Source: JABDPF01 sp036351575
Lineage (GTDB): Bacteria > Pseudomonadota > Gammaproteobacteria > Xanthomonadales > SZUA-36
Direction of reading: 5' to 3'
DNA: 16,604 bases
Assembly (NCBI GenBank): GCA_036351575.1
Contig: JAZBPJ010000135.1
Span: 1 to 16,604, forward strand
A program made the translations under genes and the position numbers. The notes beneath the pieces were generated by a model. The model searched no databases. It saw only the letters and a list, made by a program, of their open reading frames with translations, and had not been told where the DNA came from. Below are positions 14,485 through 16,604 of this stretch, piece after piece. The first letter of the stretch is position 1; each line of letters begins with the position of its first letter.

Positions 14485-15825
14485 ATGAGCCGTCGCAGAC
14501 GACGCAAGTTCCCCAGGGAACCCTTTGAGACGACCATCGAGGATCTCAGCCACGACGGCCGCGGTGTCGCCACGCACGAAGAAAAAACAGTGTTCATTCA
14601 CGGCGGGCTGCCCGGCGAACGCGTGTCCGCGCGCCTGACCGGCCGCAGGCGCAGTTACGACGAAGGCGAAACGATTGAAATCCTGGAGCCTTCACCGCAC
14701 CGCATCGAGCCGGTTTGTCCCCACTTCGGCCAGTGCGGGGGTTGCTCACTGCAACACCTCGACCCCCTGAAGCAGATCGAGTACAAGCAGCGTACGCTGG
14801 AACAGAACCTGGCGCGCATCGGCAAGGTCACTCCCGGGGAGATCTGGGAACCCCTGGCCGGCCCGCTGTGGGGCTACCGGCGCAAGGCGCGGCTGTCGGT
14901 GCGCTACGTGCACAAGAAAGAGCGCGTGCTGGTCGGTTTTCGCGAACGCTACGGGGCTTTCGTGGCGGACATGAGTGAATGCCACGTGCTCGATCCGAGG
15001 ATCGCCTCCGAACTGCAGCAGCTCTCTGAACTCATCCTGTCGATGGAGGCCCGGCGCAGCATTCCGCAGATCGAGGTCGCCTGCGGCGACTCTCTCTGCG
15101 CACTGGTTTTTCGCCACCTGGAACCCTTGTCCGGCTCGGATACGGAGCGGCTGCGCGATTTTGCCCGCAGCAGCGGAATCGCCGTGTTGCTGCAGCCCGG
15201 CGGGCCGGCGACGATTCATGCGCTGGAACCGGAAACAGTGGACCTCGGTTTCGGTTTTCCGGAACTCGGCCTGGAACTCGCTTTCGGACCGTCCGATTTC
15301 GTCCAGGTCAACGGCGAGATGAACCGCCTGATGGTCGCCCGCGCCCTGGAGCTGCTGGATCCGGGCCCGCAAGACCGGGTTCTCGACCTGTTCTGCGGCC
15401 TGGGCAATTTCACCCTGCCGATTGCGACCCGCTGCGCCAGCGTCGTGGGTGTCGAGGGCGATGCGGAACTGGTGCGCAAAGGCAGCGCCAACGCGAAGCG
15501 CAACGGCCTGGAAAATGCCGGGTTCTTCGTCGCAGACCTGGCGCAGGAACCGGAAGGCGCGCCCTGGCTCAGGGGCGGTTACGACAAGGTCCTGGTGGAC
15601 CCGCCGCGTTCCGGCGCCGAGTTCATCCTTCCGCACGTGGCGGCCAGCGGCGCACGGCGCCTGGTGTATGTTTCCTGCCACCCGGCGAGCCTGGCGCGCG
15701 ACGCCGGCATCCTGGTCCACGAGCATGGCTTCACGCTGAAAGGCGCGGGGGTGATGGACATGTTTCCGCACACCGGTCACGTCGAATCGATTGCCTTGTT
15801 CGAGAGACCCGGAGGAAAAAAATAA
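14485..15825 (+). CDS. rlmD: 23S rRNA (uracil1939-C5)-methyltransferase RlmD
   Basis: RlmD (RumA) uses S-adenosylmethionine to methylate U1939 of 23S rRNA at carbon 5. The 446-aa product has a very basic start (MSRRRRRK) and an N-terminal TRAM RNA-binding domain at about 12-70. The 4Fe-4S ligands are Cys78, Cys84, Cys87 (CPHFGQCGGC) and Cys166 (SECHVLD). The Rossmann methyltransferase domain has DLFCGLGNFTLPIA (301-314) and DPPR at 372-375. The catalytic cysteine is Cys398 (SCHPAS; SCNP is more usual) and the general base is Glu434 (GHVESIALF). The iron-sulfur cysteines and motif set favour RlmD over the cluster-free TrmA. The ATG at 14485 has GAGG (14477-14480) four bases upstream. Confidence 0.95.
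   Translation: MSRRRRRKFPREPFETTIEDLSHDGRGVATHEEKTVFIHGGLPGERVSARLTGRRRSYDEGETIEILEPSPHRIEPVCPHFGQCGGCSLQHLDPLKQIEYKQRTLEQNLARIGKVTPGEIWEPLAGPLWGYRRKARLSVRYVHKKERVLVGFRERYGAFVADMSECHVLDPRIASELQQLSELILSMEARRSIPQIEVACGDSLCALVFRHLEPLSGSDTERLRDFARSSGIAVLLQPGGPATIHALEPETVDLGFGFPELGLELAFGPSDFVQVNGEMNRLMVARALELLDPGPQDRVLDLFCGLGNFTLPIATRCASVVGVEGDAELVRKGSANAKRNGLENAGFFVADLAQEPEGAPWLRGGYDKVLVDPPRSGAEFILPHVAASGARRLVYVSCHPASLARDAGILVHEHGFTLKGAGVMDMFPHTGHVESIALFERPGGKK
15811..15816 (+). promoter_or_regulatory. Ribosome binding site of nagZ
   Basis: GGAGGA lies at the very end of the rlmD coding region, nine bases before the nagZ ATG. It is the strongest Shine-Dalgarno match seen in the window. It indicates that nagZ is translated from a transcript running through rlmD. 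Confidence 0.75.
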
Positions 15826-16604
15826 ATGGCCGGCGGCCCCGTATTGATCGGTTTGCCCGGGCCGGGGCTCGACGAGCAGACACGCGAGTGGCTGCAGCAC
15901 CCGCTGGTGGGCGGTATCGTGCTGTTCAGCCGCAACTACGAGGACCGCGAGCAGGTCGAGGGCCTGGCCGCCGAACTGCATGCGGCGAGTGATCCGCGCC
16001 CGCTGGTCTGCATCGACCAGGAGGGCGGGCGCGTGCAGCGTCTCGACGGCGAAGGTTTTACCCGCCTGCCGCCGCTGGGCGTGCTGGGCCGGCTGCATGA
16101 CTCCGACCCGGTGAAGGCGCTGGACATGGCTTACCGCCACGGGCGGGTCATGGCGATGGAAATGCTCGTTACCGGTATCGACCTGAGCTTTGCCCCGGTG
16201 CTCGACCTGGACCGCGGCAGCCGGGTGATCGGAGACCGTTCTTTTTCGGCCGATCCGGAAGTGGTCGTGTCGCTGGGGCGCTCCTACCTGGCCGGCATGC
16301 GCGACGCCGGCATGAAAAGCACCGGCAAGCACTTTCCGGGCCACGGCTCCGTGGTGGCCGACTCGCACGTCGATGACGTCAGCGACGACCGGCCGCTCGA
16401 CGAGATCCGTCAAAGCGATCTGCAGCCGTTTCACCAGTTGATGCCGCTGCTGGATTCACTGATGATCGCCCACGTCGTCTATCCCCGCATCGACCGGCTG
16501 CCGGCGGGTTATTCAAAGACCTGGCTGCAGGATATCCTGCGCGCCGAGCTCGGCTACCGGGGCGTGGTGATGTCGGACGACCTGGGCATGCACGCCGCCA
16601 GGGC
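15826..16604 (+). CDS. nagZ: Beta-N-acetylglucosaminidase NagZ, 3' end outside window
   Basis: NagZ is a cytoplasmic glycoside hydrolase family 3 enzyme of peptidoglycan recycling. It removes N-acetylglucosamine from 1,6-anhydromuropeptides and in many bacteria influences AmpC beta-lactamase induction. The window holds the first 259 codons, and the frame is still open at the edge. Visible motifs are CIDQEGGRVQRL, APVLDLDRGS and KHFPGHG (168-174), which is followed by His181, the candidate acid/base histidine. SDDLGM at 250-255 places the probable nucleophile at Asp251. No signal peptide is present, as expected for NagZ. The ATG at 15826 directly follows the rlmD stop codon (TAA at 15823-15825). 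A full protein of about 330-350 aa would be usual, so roughly 70-90 residues are missing. Confidence 0.96.
   Translation, partial: MAGGPVLIGLPGPGLDEQTREWLQHPLVGGIVLFSRNYEDREQVEGLAAELHAASDPRPLVCIDQEGGRVQRLDGEGFTRLPPLGVLGRLHDSDPVKALDMAYRHGRVMAMEMLVTGIDLSFAPVLDLDRGSRVIGDRSFSADPEVVVSLGRSYLAGMRDAGMKSTGKHFPGHGSVVADSHVDDVSDDRPLDEIRQSDLQPFHQLMPLLDSLMIAHVVYPRIDRLPAGYSKTWLQDILRAELGYRGVVMSDDLGMHAAR

Noticed and set aside
14746..16434. Long minus-strand open frame opposite rlmD and nagZ
   Set aside because: Both plus-strand genes carry complete catalytic motifs, and the antisense product has none.

Overview
The window is a GC-rich (above 60% by eye), densely packed chromosomal segment from a gammaproteobacterium. 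The order mucD-lepA-lepB-DUF4845-rnc-era-recO-pdxJ matches the order known from Pseudomonas aeruginosa and other non-enteric gammaproteobacteria. The slt, ydbH/ydbL-type, rlmD and nagZ genes are also typical of that class. Genus cannot be fixed from the sequence. I see no rRNA, tRNA, insertion sequence, integrase, phage gene or CRISPR array. No gene-free stretch exceeds about 145 bases.

Left part (1-7745, all plus strand): a conserved housekeeping block. A MucD/DegQ periplasmic protease is followed by elongation factor 4 (lepA), signal peptidase I (lepB), a small pilin-like membrane protein (DUF4845), RNase III (rnc), the ribosome-assembly GTPase Era, the recombination mediator RecO and the vitamin B6 enzyme PdxJ. 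The genes are closely spaced, and rnc and era overlap by 4 bases. A perfect 14-bp inverted repeat with a 3-base loop separates mucD from lepA.

Middle (7733-10585): the only minus-strand gene encodes a stand-alone receiver plus Hpt phosphorelay protein. Its 3' end overlaps pdxJ by 13 bases, and its 5' end is divergent from slt, a soluble lytic transglycosylase. Candidate promoters of this divergent pair overlap at their -35 boxes.

Right-middle (10713-14442): probably an envelope operon. A secreted protein with a remote CotH-kinase-like pattern overlaps by 4 bases (ATGA) an AsmA-like protein of the YdbH family. Next comes a lipoprotein that looks like a fusion of a YnbE-like anchor with a YdbL (DUF1318) domain. 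In E. coli, YdbH-YnbE-YdbL forms an intermembrane bridge for lipid homeostasis. The CotH-like partner is the least explained part of the window and the best candidate for undescribed biology.

Right end (14485-16604): rlmD (23S rRNA m5U1939 methyltransferase) is followed directly by nagZ (beta-N-acetylglucosaminidase of peptidoglycan recycling), which runs off the window edge. Themes shared across the window are envelope quality control (mucD, lepB, slt, nagZ, ydbH/ydbL) and ribosome or RNA function (lepA, rnc, era, rlmD).
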